Source of the DNA: Agromyces sp. Soil535
GTDB lineage: Bacteria; Actinomycetota; Actinomycetes; Actinomycetales; Microbacteriaceae
Assembly (NCBI RefSeq): GCF_001428255.1
Contig: NZ_LMRW01000001.1
Location: 498,504-562,503 of the forward strand
Direction of reading: 5' to 3'
Length of the DNA stretch: 64,000 nucleotides
Positions 40,670 through 49,010 of this stretch are shown here, in pieces; position 1 is the first letter of the stretch; each line of letters starts with the position of its first letter. A program made the position numbers and the translations under genes. A model generated the notes under the pieces. The model did not search any database. It had not been told where the DNA came from and saw only the letters and a program-made list of their open reading frames with translations.

Positions 40670-42628
40670 CTATTGGCGATCGTGGCGGGTGACGGTCGCA
40701 TCGAACTCGCCGCTGTTGCCCTCGAGATTGGTGTCGTTGATGCCGAGGTACAGATTGCCGGCCGCCGGGCATTCGTACGTCGTGCCGGTTCCCACGTAGA
40801 ACATCTCGGGGATGCTGTCGAGTCCGCCGATGACCGATGCGGTGTTCGCGTCCGCGAGGACTCGCCCCTCGGGGAACTCACCGTTCGTCAGGCCGTCGGG
40901 GCCGACCTCCGATTCCGGGGTCCCGTCGTGCCAGGCCCTCCCCTCCACCGAGATCTCGAACGTGTCACCCTGGTTGCACCAGGAGTTCGCCCCCGTCCAG
41001 TCCTCGTACATGGGGACGACGACCTGTGCGGTGTTCGACGAGCCGCCGTCGTCAGAACCGCCCCCGGCGCCACCCGGTTGCAGCATCACGAGCGCAGAGA
41101 TCGCGCCGCCCACCGCGACAGCGGCGATGATGCCCACGACGAGCCACGGCTTCCAGCGCGCCGGGCGCTTGGCCGGAGGGTGCGGTCCGGATGCCGCGGG
41201 CGTGAGGCCTGGCGGCGGGCCGTCGCCGCCGTCGGGCGGGCTCGGCGGGCGGGACACGACCGTGGGCACCCTCATAGGCCCGGGAGGCGGGGGCGCGGAC
41301 GGACCACCTGCAGTCGGCGGACCGGACTGACCACTCGCAGGTGCCGCAGCCGTTGCATGGGATGCATCCGCCGAATCCGTCGTCTCCGTCGGAGCGGCGT
41401 GCGCGACCGGCGCGGTCGCGACCCGCGGTGGCATCACCGCATCCGTTGCACCCGTGATGATGGGGACCGGCCCCGCGACCGTGGCCGGCTCGGTCGACGG
41501 ACGCGGCGGGGGCGCCGCCGGCATGGGCGCCACGTCGAACAGGCGCGCGTCGTCGCCGCGGAGGTAGAGCACGGGTGTGACCCACTCCAGCGTGCCCCGC
41601 CCGATGCCGAGGATGCCGATGCGGCCGCTCCGCACCGCCTCGTCGATGCCGCGGCCGTACGCCAGCGCCGTGTAGAAGCCCCGCGCGAACGCGATGGCGG
41701 CGAGGTCGCTGATGGAGAACTGCATCGCCGCGACCGCGCGGATGCCGCTGTGCGCGAGGGCGGCGGCGGTGCCGGAGAACAGGTCGGAGGTGCCGGCCGC
41801 ACCCGACTGGCACGAGTTCAGCACGACGAGCCGCGGGGTGGGGTCAGCCTCGTCGAGGAGGTCGGCCAGGCTCGACGCTGCGACGTAGTCGGCGCGACCG
41901 TCTCGTCCGACGAACGCCAGCACGCCCTCGTCGGTGTCGGTGTCGTACGCCCCGTGGCCGATGAAGTGCAGCACGTGCCACTCCTGCTCGAGCAGCTTGG
42001 CGTGCACGCCGTCCCATGACACGTCCTCGAGCCAGTGCAGCTCGACGCGTCCGGAGTCGAGGTGCGGCTTGAGGGCTTGCTCGAGGCGCTCGCGCTCGTC
42101 GTCGATGTCGAGCGAAGGCAGTCCGCGGGGCGACGAGATCATGCCGAGCACGCGCAGTGGGGGAGCGACCTCGAGCACCGACGGGGAGTAGGGTGCGGGC
42201 ACGTTCCGCACCAGCGGCTCCTTGCGGCAGAGGTAGATCTGCGTCTCCGGGTCGTACAGCGCCTCCCACGGGAGGGCGGCGAGGCCCGGAGCGGTCAGCC
42301 GCAGAGCGATCTGCACGCTCCTGCCGCGCTCGGATGCGACGGCCATGCTCGTGCGGTAGGCGCTGGCGATGCTGCCCGTGAATGCGGACTCGAAGAGCCG
42401 CCTGCCGACATCCTGGATCGCGGCTTCCGTGTCCGACATCACGCGACGTGCCGACACCGACGACGACAGCACGCTGGCTTCGAGGTGGGGCCGCCGGTTC
42501 ACGAGGTCGTCGAGGTCGAGCGTGATGGTCTCGGTCGGTTCTCCGCCGCCGACCGACCGCAGCACGCGAACCACGTAGGAGCCCGCTTCGGGGCCGGGCC
42601 CGATCTCCAACTCCATCACGCTGTCCAT
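40670..42628 (-). CDS. CHAT (caspase-like) protease with TM helix and extracellular LecA/PA-IL-like domain
   Basis: 652 residues. The CHAT peptidase domain occupies about 60-365: catalytic His225 in HVLHFIGHGAYD and Cys273 in RLVVLNSCQSGAAG, with SGTAAALAHSGIRAVAAMQF and AVRSGRIGILGIGRGTLEWV after. A Pro/Ala/Thr-rich linker runs to about 490. A single TM helix, WLVVGIIAAVAVGGAISALV, follows basic KRPARWK, predicting cytoplasmic protease and outside C-terminus. Residues 541-650 (YEDWTGANSW, DTFEISVEGRAWHDG, SEVGPDGLTN, YLGINDTNLEGNSGEF) resemble the PA-IL/LecA lectin, keeping Asp632 and Asn638 of the calcium/sugar loop region. Cys551 and Cys620 could pair. Ligand and substrate are unknown. Confidence 0.85.
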   Translation of the reverse strand: MDSVMELEIGPGPEAGSYVVRVLRSVGGGEPTETITLDLDDLVNRRPHLEASVLSSSVSARRVMSDTEAAIQDVGRRLFESAFTGSIASAYRTSMAVASERGRSVQIALRLTAPGLAALPWEALYDPETQIYLCRKEPLVRNVPAPYSPSVLEVAPPLRVLGMISSPRGLPSLDIDDERERLEQALKPHLDSGRVELHWLEDVSWDGVHAKLLEQEWHVLHFIGHGAYDTDTDEGVLAFVGRDGRADYVAASSLADLLDEADPTPRLVVLNSCQSGAAGTSDLFSGTAAALAHSGIRAVAAMQFSISDLAAIAFARGFYTALAYGRGIDEAVRSGRIGILGIGRGTLEWVTPVLYLRGDDARLFDVAPMPAAPPPRPSTEPATVAGPVPIITGATDAVMPPRVATAPVAHAAPTETTDSADASHATAAAPASGQSGPPTAGGPSAPPPPGPMRVPTVVSRPPSPPDGGDGPPPGLTPAASGPHPPAKRPARWKPWLVVGIIAAVAVGGAISALVMLQPGGAGGGSDDGGSSNTAQVVVPMYEDWTGANSWCNQGDTFEISVEGRAWHDGTPESEVGPDGLTNGEFPEGRVLADANTASVIGGLDSIPEMFYVGTGTTYECPAAGNLYLGINDTNLEGNSGEFDATVTRHDRQ

Positions 42629-42745
42629 GTGCGAACATTGTCCCGCCGCGCTGGCACCCGCAATAGGGGTTACCCTGAATTCTCCTCGAGTTCGGATTGC
42701 GCCGAGGAGATCGCGCCGGCCCCCGTCAGGTTGCGCTGGGCCCGC

Positions 42746-43732
42746 TCACGCGCCGGCGGCGATCGCGTTGTGCAGCTGGTCACCGTCGACGCCGTACCGA
42801 CCGAAGCCGCCACCGAGGTTCGTGAGCAGCGCGAAGCAGACGCCGCGCGACGGCGTGATCCAGAACTCGCAGCCCGCCCAGCCCCCGTGGCCGTACGTGT
42901 CGCGCGCGAGCAGCCCTGGCGCGGAGTGGCGGAGGTTCCACGCGAACCCCCAATCCTGCCCCCGGCTCTCGACATACGGCTCGAGCTTCGGCAGGCCCGC
43001 GGTGAGTGGTCGCAGCATCGCCTCGTACCCGACGGCTGAGACGAGCGCGCCGCCGCCCGCGAGCAGCGCACTGCCCACCGCGAGCAGGTCGGCCGCGCGG
43101 CCGAGGAGCCCGGCCCCCGGATGCCGCAGCGCGGCGAAGCGCGCGTAGTCGAGCCCCTGCTCGGCGGCGTCGACGACCTCGTGCTGGCTCGCGTCCGCGT
43201 CGAACGTGAAGCCCGTGGCACCGGCGCGCTCGCCGACGTCGGCAACCGCGCGCTCCCACGGAGCTCCACCCGCCTGTTCGATGAGCGCGGCGATGCCCTC
43301 GAACGCGATCGTGGAGTACCGCGACACCGTGCCCGCCGCGAAGTCGCGGCCCGGCACGAGCAGCGATGGGCGCAGGCCTTCCGGCGCATCCATCGGCGGC
43401 TCGACGATGCCCGACGTGTGGCTCACCAGGTGTCGCAGCCGCACCACGTCGTCGCGGCCGGCTCCGAACTCGGGCACTGCCTGCGCCAACGGCGTCTCGG
43501 GCGTGAGCCGTCCCTGCTCGATGAGCCGCATCGCCGCGAGTCCCACGATGGGCTTCGTCACCGAGAACAGCGGGTAATGGTCGTCGACGGATGCCGCGCG
43601 CCCGCGCTCCACGCCGAACGCGTCGAGCGCGACGATGCCCTCGGCGGTGGCGACGCCGAGCACGGCAGAGGGAAGCGGTCCGTCGTCGACCTGGCGACGG
43701 GCCCAGTCGAAGGCGTGGTCGAAGCGTGGCAT
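42746..43732 (-). CDS. Serine hydrolase, beta-lactamase/class C-like (DUF/EstB type)
   Basis: 328 residues of the beta-lactamase-related superfamily. The nucleophile motif is LFSVTKP (SxxK), followed by LRHLVSHTSGIVEPP and SRYSTIAFEGIAAL (YxT-type position), and YGHGGWAGCEFWI in place of the KTG/HTG strand. No signal peptide is seen, favouring a cytoplasmic esterase or amidase rather than a secreted penicillin-binding protein. It lies 117 bases upstream of the CHAT operon on the same strand and 91 bases from the dehydrogenase gene. A functional link to either is unproven. Confidence 0.85.
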   Translation of the reverse strand: MPRFDHAFDWARRQVDDGPLPSAVLGVATAEGIVALDAFGVERGRAASVDDHYPLFSVTKPIVGLAAMRLIEQGRLTPETPLAQAVPEFGAGRDDVVRLRHLVSHTSGIVEPPMDAPEGLRPSLLVPGRDFAAGTVSRYSTIAFEGIAALIEQAGGAPWERAVADVGERAGATGFTFDADASQHEVVDAAEQGLDYARFAALRHPGAGLLGRAADLLAVGSALLAGGGALVSAVGYEAMLRPLTAGLPKLEPYVESRGQDWGFAWNLRHSAPGLLARDTYGHGGWAGCEFWITPSRGVCFALLTNLGGGFGRYGVDGDQLHNAIAAGA

Positions 43733-43823
43733 CCGGGATCCTCTCGGGGGCTGGGTGGGCAGCGTGCTGGGTCGGGTCGGGCACGGCGACCGGCGAGGGA
43801 TCGCGGCGCGGGGTGCGGATGCG

Positions 43824-44747
43824 TCAGGTGCGCAGTACGACGTTGAGGGGTTCGTCGCCGCGCAGCATCCGCTCGATCTGCTCGCGTACGAGCCGTGCCA
43901 TGCGGGGCATCATCGCCGTCGAGGCGCCGCCCACGTGCGGCGTGATGAGCACGTTCGGCAGCGCGAAGAGCGGATGCCCCTCGGGCAGCGGCTCGGGGTC
44001 GGTGACGTCGAGCGCGAACCGCAGGCGTCCGCGGGTGGCGTGGTCGAGGATCGCGTCGGCGACGGTGACCTTGCCCCTGGCGATGTTCACGACGAGGGCG
44101 CCATCTGGCAGCGCCGACAGGAACGCATCGTCGACGAGGCCGGTGGTGCCGTCGGTGAGCGGCACGCCGACGATCACGATGTCGGCCTCGGGAAGCAGCG
44201 TAGGCAGCTCGTCGATGCCGTGGATGTGCCCGGCCGCGTCGTCGCGGGCGCGGCTCGCGACGCGGGTGAGCGAGACCTCGAACGGGGCGAGGCGCGCCTC
44301 GATGGCGCGGCCGACGCCGCCGTAGCCGAGCAGCAGGACGCGTCGGTCGGCGAGGCTCTCGTGCCGCGCGGGCGCCCAGCGGCCTTCGTTCGCGGCGCGC
44401 ACGAAGTCGGGGATGCCGCGCTGTGCCGCGAGCACGAGCGCGAGCGCGAGCTCGGCGGTGGACGTCTCGTGCACGCTCGCAGCGTTCGCGAAGACCTGGC
44501 CGGGCGGCAGCGCGTCGGCCACGTGGTCGTAGCCGATCGACTGCGACTGCACGAGCCGGGTGGTGACGCCGGCGAGCCTGCGGAGCCGGTCGGCCGTGCC
44601 CATGTAGGGCGGCACCACGAGGTCGAGGTGGTCGGCCGGCGCGGGCGAGTCCATGTCCCAGCGCACGACCTCGACGCCGTCGGGGAGCGTGCCGATCGCG
44701 TCGCGGAGCGTGCGGCCGGGCAGGGACACGAGTAGGGGGTCGGTCAT
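43824..44747 (-). CDS. D-2-hydroxyacid dehydrogenase family protein
   Basis: NAD(P)-dependent dehydrogenase of 307 residues. The Rossmann motif is RRVLLLGYGGVGRAIEARLA, the catalytic arginine is in ALVVNIARGKVTV, and the Glu and His are in ALDVTDPEPLPEGHPLF and VLITPHVGGASTAMM. The N-terminal catalytic subdomain is somewhat short but has VVPPYMGTADRL and QSQSIGYDHV. Members act on glyoxylate, hydroxypyruvate or other 2-oxoacids; the substrate is not evident. Adjacent genes do not define a pathway. Confidence 0.88.
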   Translation of the reverse strand: MTDPLLVSLPGRTLRDAIGTLPDGVEVVRWDMDSPAPADHLDLVVPPYMGTADRLRRLAGVTTRLVQSQSIGYDHVADALPPGQVFANAASVHETSTAELALALVLAAQRGIPDFVRAANEGRWAPARHESLADRRVLLLGYGGVGRAIEARLAPFEVSLTRVASRARDDAAGHIHGIDELPTLLPEADIVIVGVPLTDGTTGLVDDAFLSALPDGALVVNIARGKVTVADAILDHATRGRLRFALDVTDPEPLPEGHPLFALPNVLITPHVGGASTAMMPRMARLVREQIERMLRGDEPLNVVLRT

Positions 44748-44801
44748 GCGTCAATCCTTCCAGACGGGATGCGGCGCGCCCGGGCTGGTAGCTTTCGGCT
44801 C

Positions 44802-45413
44802 ATGGAGCATGAGGACTCCCCGCACGATGCGCCGCGACCGGATGACGCGGCGGCACCCCGAGACGGATCGATGGATTCGGTCTCGCCGACGAGCCGCGGG
44901 CGGCGCGACCGATGGGCCGGCCGGCCCGTCGAAGAGCGGGCGCAGGCACTGAAGGAGCGGGTCTACGCGACCTTCACCGGCCTGGCGATCGTGCTGGTGC
45001 AGTTGGGCAACGTCGAGCACCTGGCTGCGTCCCAGGCCACCCTGGCCCTGCTCGTCGGCATCACCGGCATCACGGCTGCGGGCTTCGTCGCCGACGTCGT
45101 CGCCCACCTCGCCGTCCATGCCGGATTCCCGAGTCGCGCGCAGCTCATCACCATGCTGCGCGTCGCGGGGGAGGCGCTCGCGTCGGCGTCGGTCCCATTG
45201 GTCCTGCTCGTGCTCGCATGGGTCGGCGTCTTCGAGCTCGAGGACGCGCTGCGCGCATCGAGCATCCTCTACATCCTCACGCTCGGTCTGATCGGGTACG
45301 TCGCGGTGCGACGCACGAACGTCGAATGGTGGAAGCAGCTGATCGCGCTCGGCATCCTCATGGGACTCGGCGTGGCCGTCATCGGCCTCCAGCAGCTCGC
45401 CCACGCGCACTGA
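44802..45413 (+). CDS. Hypothetical four-helix membrane protein
   Basis: No family recognised. The 203-residue product has a hydrophilic N-terminus of about 60 residues rich in Asp, Pro and Arg, then four predicted membrane segments (TFTGLAIVLVQLGNV; TLALLVGITGITAAGFVADV; ALASASVPLVLLVLAWVGVF; ILYILTLGLIGYVAV) and a final one near the end (IALGILMGLGVAVIGLQQL). ATG 44802 was preferred to an upstream ATG because the intervening residues are arginine-rich and unlike a coding start. It converges with the rhaB gene, the stop codons being five bases apart. Confidence 0.65.
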   Translation: MEHEDSPHDAPRPDDAAAPRDGSMDSVSPTSRGRRDRWAGRPVEERAQALKERVYATFTGLAIVLVQLGNVEHLAASQATLALLVGITGITAAGFVADVVAHLAVHAGFPSRAQLITMLRVAGEALASASVPLVLLVLAWVGVFELEDALRASSILYILTLGLIGYVAVRRTNVEWWKQLIALGILMGLGVAVIGLQQLAHAH

Positions 45414-45417
45414 CCGC

Positions 45418-46962
45418 TCAGCGGGCCTGGGGCTCGAAGTGTCGCGGCGGGAACGCCGCCGCGACGAGGGCTCGGAGCGTCTCGAGGTCGCGGCCGGCGA
45501 AGCCCTGCGCCCGCGCCTGCACGAGCACGTTGCCGATGGCGGTCGCCTCCACCGGGCCGGCGAACACGGGAAGTCCCGACCGGTCGGCGGTGCGCCGGCA
45601 GAGCAGCTCGTTGAGCGCGCCGCCGCCCACCATGTGGATCGTCTCGACGTGCGTGCCCGAGAGGGCCGCGGCATCCGTCACCGCGTCGGCGAACGTCTGC
45701 GCGAGCGACTCGACGATCGACCGGGCGAACTCGGCCTGCGACGCCGGCACCGGCGCATCGTGCTCGCGGCACCACTCGGTGATGCGCGCGGGCAGGTCGC
45801 CGGGGGCCAGGAACCGCGGGTCGTTGGCGTCGAACACCGCGACCGGTGCGGTGACGGATGCCGCGGCAGCGAGCAGCTCGGGCAGGTCGACGGCCTCGCC
45901 GTCGCGTTCCCATTGCCGCACCGACTCGCTGAGCAGCCACAGGCCCATGACGTTGTGCAGGAACCGCACGCGCCCATCGACGCCGCCCTCGTTGGTGAAG
46001 TTCGCGGCGCGCGCGGCATCCGTGGTCACCGGATGCTCGAGCTCGACGCCGACGAGCCCCCACGTGCCGCACGAGATGTAGGCCGCCGACTCGGGGTGCA
46101 TGGGCACCGCCACGACCGCGGACGCCGTGTCGTGCGAGCCCACCGCGACCACGTCGAGCGGATGCCGCGCCGCGACGCCGAGCTCGGCGGCGACCTCGGG
46201 CCGCAGTGCGCCGACGACCTCGCCGGGGTCGACGATGCGCGGGAACACCGCCGCGGGGAAGCCGAGGCGTTCGATCAGCTCGTCGTCCCATTCACGCGTG
46301 TCGACGCGGAGCAGTCCAGTGGTCGACGCGTTCGTGCGCTCGGCGACGCGCTCGCCGGTGAGCTGGAACCCGATGAGGTCGGGCACGAGCAGGAGGGAGT
46401 CTGCGATGTCGAGGCATCCGCTCTGCCCGTCCTGCTCGGCGGCGAGCTGGTAGAGCGTGTTGAAGGGCAGGAACTGGAGGCCGTTGCGGCGGTAGAGCTC
46501 CTCGAACGGGGCGACCGCGTGGACCGCCTCGACGCCTGCGGCGGTGCGCTCGTCGCGGTAGTGGAACGGCTCGCCGAGCATGCGGTCGCCGCGCAGGAGC
46601 GCGTAGTCGACCGCCCAGGAGTCGACGCCGATCGACGCCGTGCCGGGCTCCTCGCGGAGCGCCTGCGCGAGTCCGGTGGTGATGCTGCGGTACAGGCCCG
46701 TGAGGTCCCAGTGCAGGCCCGACGCGAGGCGCACGGGGTCGTTCGCGAACCGGGCGACCTGGCGGATCTCGAGGGCGCCCGCGCCCCGAGCGTCGACGCG
46801 GCCCAGGATGACCCGCCCGCTCGTCGCTCCGAGGTCGACGGCCGCCACCACCCCGTGGGTTGAGGAGCCGCGCAGCGGCGTCTCGAAACCCTGTGCGGCA
46901 TCCGGGTTTCGAGACGCGTCGTGCTGCGCACGGCGCTCCTCAACCCACGAACCTTCGCTCAT
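45418..46962 (-). CDS. rhaB: Rhamnulokinase (FGGY family)
   Basis: Phosphorylates L-rhamnulose to rhamnulose 1-phosphate. The FGGY fold starts at VVAAVDLGATSGRVILG; further motifs are TASIGVDSWAVDYALLRGDR, LGEPFHYRDERT, LFLPFNTLYQL-like FLPFNTLYQLAAEQ, AVGSHDTASAVVAVP, YISCGTWGLVG and IHMVGGGALNELLCRRTAD, all close to bacterial RhaB. ATG 46962 overlaps the aldolase stop (ATGA). The first 37 residues, however, are encoded by a 96-base palindromic repeat (46854-46949), and the family-normal N-terminus starts at GTG 46851/46848, so either start may be used. Last gene of the leftward rha operon. Confidence 0.9.
   Translation of the reverse strand: MSEGSWVEERRAQHDASRNPDAAQGFETPLRGSSTHGVVAAVDLGATSGRVILGRVDARGAGALEIRQVARFANDPVRLASGLHWDLTGLYRSITTGLAQALREEPGTASIGVDSWAVDYALLRGDRMLGEPFHYRDERTAAGVEAVHAVAPFEELYRRNGLQFLPFNTLYQLAAEQDGQSGCLDIADSLLLVPDLIGFQLTGERVAERTNASTTGLLRVDTREWDDELIERLGFPAAVFPRIVDPGEVVGALRPEVAAELGVAARHPLDVVAVGSHDTASAVVAVPMHPESAAYISCGTWGLVGVELEHPVTTDAARAANFTNEGGVDGRVRFLHNVMGLWLLSESVRQWERDGEAVDLPELLAAAASVTAPVAVFDANDPRFLAPGDLPARITEWCREHDAPVPASQAEFARSIVESLAQTFADAVTDAAALSGTHVETIHMVGGGALNELLCRRTADRSGLPVFAGPVEATAIGNVLVQARAQGFAGRDLETLRALVAAAFPPRHFEPQAR
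46854..46949. repeat. REP-like palindromic pair inside the rhaB reading frame
   Basis: Arms CGTGGGTTGAGGAGC (46854-46868) and GCTCCTCAACCCACG (46935-46949) are perfect reverse complements, with GTCTCGAAACCC and GGGTTTCGAGAC inside. Total length 96 bases, exactly 32 codons, with no stop in the rhaB frame, so the element adds a peptide to the N-terminus instead of breaking the gene. Confidence 0.85.
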
Positions 46963-49010
46963 CGGAGGAACGCCGCCGCGACGCCCGCGTCGACCGGGAT
47001 GTGCAGGCCCGTCGTGTGGCTGAGCTCAGGCCCGGTCAGCACGATCACCGCGTTGGCGACGTTCTCGGGGAGCACCTCTCGCTTCAGGAGCGTGCGCTGG
47101 GCGTAGAACTTGCCGAGGTCCTCTTCCGGGATCCCGTACGTCTTCGCGCGGTTCGCGCCCCACCCGCTCGCGAAGATGCCCGAGCCGCGCACGACGCCGT
47201 CGGGGTTGATGCCGTTGACCTTGATGCCGTACTCGCCGAGCTCGACCGCGAGCAGGCGCACCTGGTGGGCCTGGTCGGCCTTCGTCGCCGAGTAGGCGAT
47301 GTTGTTCGGGCCGGCGAAGAGCGAGTTCTTCGAGGCGATGTACACGATGTCGCCGCCGAGGCCCTGATCGATGAGCACCTTCGCGGCGGCCTTCGACACC
47401 AGGAACGAGCCCTTGGCCATGACGTCGTGCTGCAGGTCCCAGTCCGCCTCGGTGGTCTCGAGCAGCGGCTTCGACAGCGACAGGCCGGCGTTGTTCACCA
47501 CGAGGTCGAGGCCGCCGAAGGCGAGCACCGCGTCGTCGATCGCGCGCTGCACCGCCGCGGCATCCGTCACGTTCGCCTGCACGCCGATCGCGACGTCGGC
47601 ATTGCCGATCTCGGCCGCCGCGGCCTGCGCCTTCTCGAGGTCGAGGTCGGCGACCACGACGCACGCGCCCTCGGCCGCGAGCCGGGTGGCGATGGCCTTG
47701 CCGATGCCGGATGCCGCGCCGGTCACGAGCGCGATGCGCGTGGCGTGCTGCTTGGGCTCCGGCATGCGCTGGAGCTTCGCCTCTTCGAGCGCCCAGTACT
47801 CGATGCGGAACTTCTCGGCGTCGGAGATGGGGGAGTAGGTCGAGAGCGCCTCGGCGCCGCGCATCACGTTGATCGCGTTGACGTAGAACTCGCCGGCCAC
47901 GCGAGCCGTCTGCTTGTTGGCGCCGAACGAGAACATCCCGACGCCGGGCACGAGCACGATGAGCGGGTCGGCGCCGCGGATCGCGGGCCAGCTGCTGGTT
48001 GAGCCCGTCGAAACCGCGTGCGCGTCGTAGTACGCCTGGTAGTCGGCCCGGTAGGCCTCATGCAGCTCCTTCAGGCGCGCGATGCTCTCCTCGATTCCGG
48101 CGTCGGCCGGAAGGTCGAGCACCATCGGCTTGACCTTGGTACGCAGGAAGTGGTCGGGGCAGCTCGTGCCGAGCGCCGCGAGACGCGGATGCTCAGTGCG
48201 GGCGAGGAAGTCGAGCACCTCGGGGGCATCCGTGAAGTGGCCGACCATCGGGCGGTCGTGAGAGGCGAGGCCACGGATCGTCGGCGCGAGTGCGGCGGCC
48301 TTGGCGCGTCGCTCGGCCTCGGGCAGTGCCTCGTAACCGGCTGAGACAGAACCGAACGGGTCGGCCTTGCCATGCTCCGCGATGTAGGCCGCGGCGGTGT
48401 CGATGATCCAGAGCGAGTTGCGTTCGGACTCCTCCGAGGTGTCGCCCCACGCGGTGATGCCGTGTCCGCCGAGGATGCAGCCGACGGCCTGCGGGTTGTG
48501 CGCCTTGATCTTCGCGATGTCGAGACCGAGCTGGAAGCCGGGTCGGCGCCACGGCACCCACACGACCTTGTCGCCGAAGATCTTGCGGGTGAGCTCCTCG
48601 CCGTCGGCGGCGGTCGCGATGGCGATGCCCGAGTCGGGGTGCAAGTGGTCGACGTGCGCGGCGTCGACGAGCCCGTGCATGGCGGTGTCGATCGACGGCG
48701 CCGCGCCGCCCTTGCCGTGCAGCGCGTAGTCGAACGCGGCGACCATCTCATCCTCGCGGTCGACGCCCGGGTAGACGTCGACGAGCGCGCGGAGCCGGTC
48801 GAGGCGCAGCACGGCGAGCCCGGTCTCGGTGAGGGTGCCGAGGTCGCCGCCCGAGCCCTTCACCCAGAGCAGCTCGACGGGCTCGCCGGTGACCGGGTCG
48901 GTCTCCGTGCCCTTCGCCGACGTGTTGCCGCCGGCGTAGTTCGTGTTCTTCGGGTCGGCGCCGAGGCGGTTCGACCGCGCGATGAGGTCGGCAGCTGCCT
49001 GGTTCGTCAT
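46959..49010 (-). CDS. rhaD: Bifunctional rhamnulose-1-phosphate aldolase / short-chain (lactaldehyde) dehydrogenase
   Basis: 683 residues in two parts. The N-terminal class II aldolase (to about 415) has NRLGADPKNTNYAGGNTSAK, HVDHLHPDSGIAIATA (zinc histidines) and AVGCILGGHGITAWGDTSEE; it splits rhamnulose 1-phosphate into DHAP and L-lactaldehyde. The C-terminal SDR has the Rossmann motif VTGAASGIGKAIATRLA, NNAGLS, and catalytic Ser-Tyr-Lys in YIASKNSLFAG and NIAYSATKADQ; it would oxidise lactaldehyde. This fusion is known in actinobacterial and other rhamnose operons. ATG 49010 overlaps the esterase stop. A 19-bp REP-type half element (47997-48015) encodes STGSTS inside the aldolase part. 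Confidence 0.9.
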   Translation of the reverse strand: MTNQAAADLIARSNRLGADPKNTNYAGGNTSAKGTETDPVTGEPVELLWVKGSGGDLGTLTETGLAVLRLDRLRALVDVYPGVDREDEMVAAFDYALHGKGGAAPSIDTAMHGLVDAAHVDHLHPDSGIAIATAADGEELTRKIFGDKVVWVPWRRPGFQLGLDIAKIKAHNPQAVGCILGGHGITAWGDTSEESERNSLWIIDTAAAYIAEHGKADPFGSVSAGYEALPEAERRAKAAALAPTIRGLASHDRPMVGHFTDAPEVLDFLARTEHPRLAALGTSCPDHFLRTKVKPMVLDLPADAGIEESIARLKELHEAYRADYQAYYDAHAVSTGSTSSWPAIRGADPLIVLVPGVGMFSFGANKQTARVAGEFYVNAINVMRGAEALSTYSPISDAEKFRIEYWALEEAKLQRMPEPKQHATRIALVTGAASGIGKAIATRLAAEGACVVVADLDLEKAQAAAAEIGNADVAIGVQANVTDAAAVQRAIDDAVLAFGGLDLVVNNAGLSLSKPLLETTEADWDLQHDVMAKGSFLVSKAAAKVLIDQGLGGDIVYIASKNSLFAGPNNIAYSATKADQAHQVRLLAVELGEYGIKVNGINPDGVVRGSGIFASGWGANRAKTYGIPEEDLGKFYAQRTLLKREVLPENVANAVIVLTGPELSHTTGLHIPVDAGVAAAFLR
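47997..48015. repeat. 19-bp palindromic half element in the rhaD-type gene
   Basis: GGTTGAGCCCGTCGAAACC: the outer GGTT and AACC and inner GAGCCC/GTCGAA relate it to the GGTTGAGGAGC...GTCTCGAAACC units elsewhere in this operon. It encodes part of AHAVSTGSTSSW in the coding frame, a Ser/Thr/Gly insertion not expected for the family. Confidence 0.6.
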
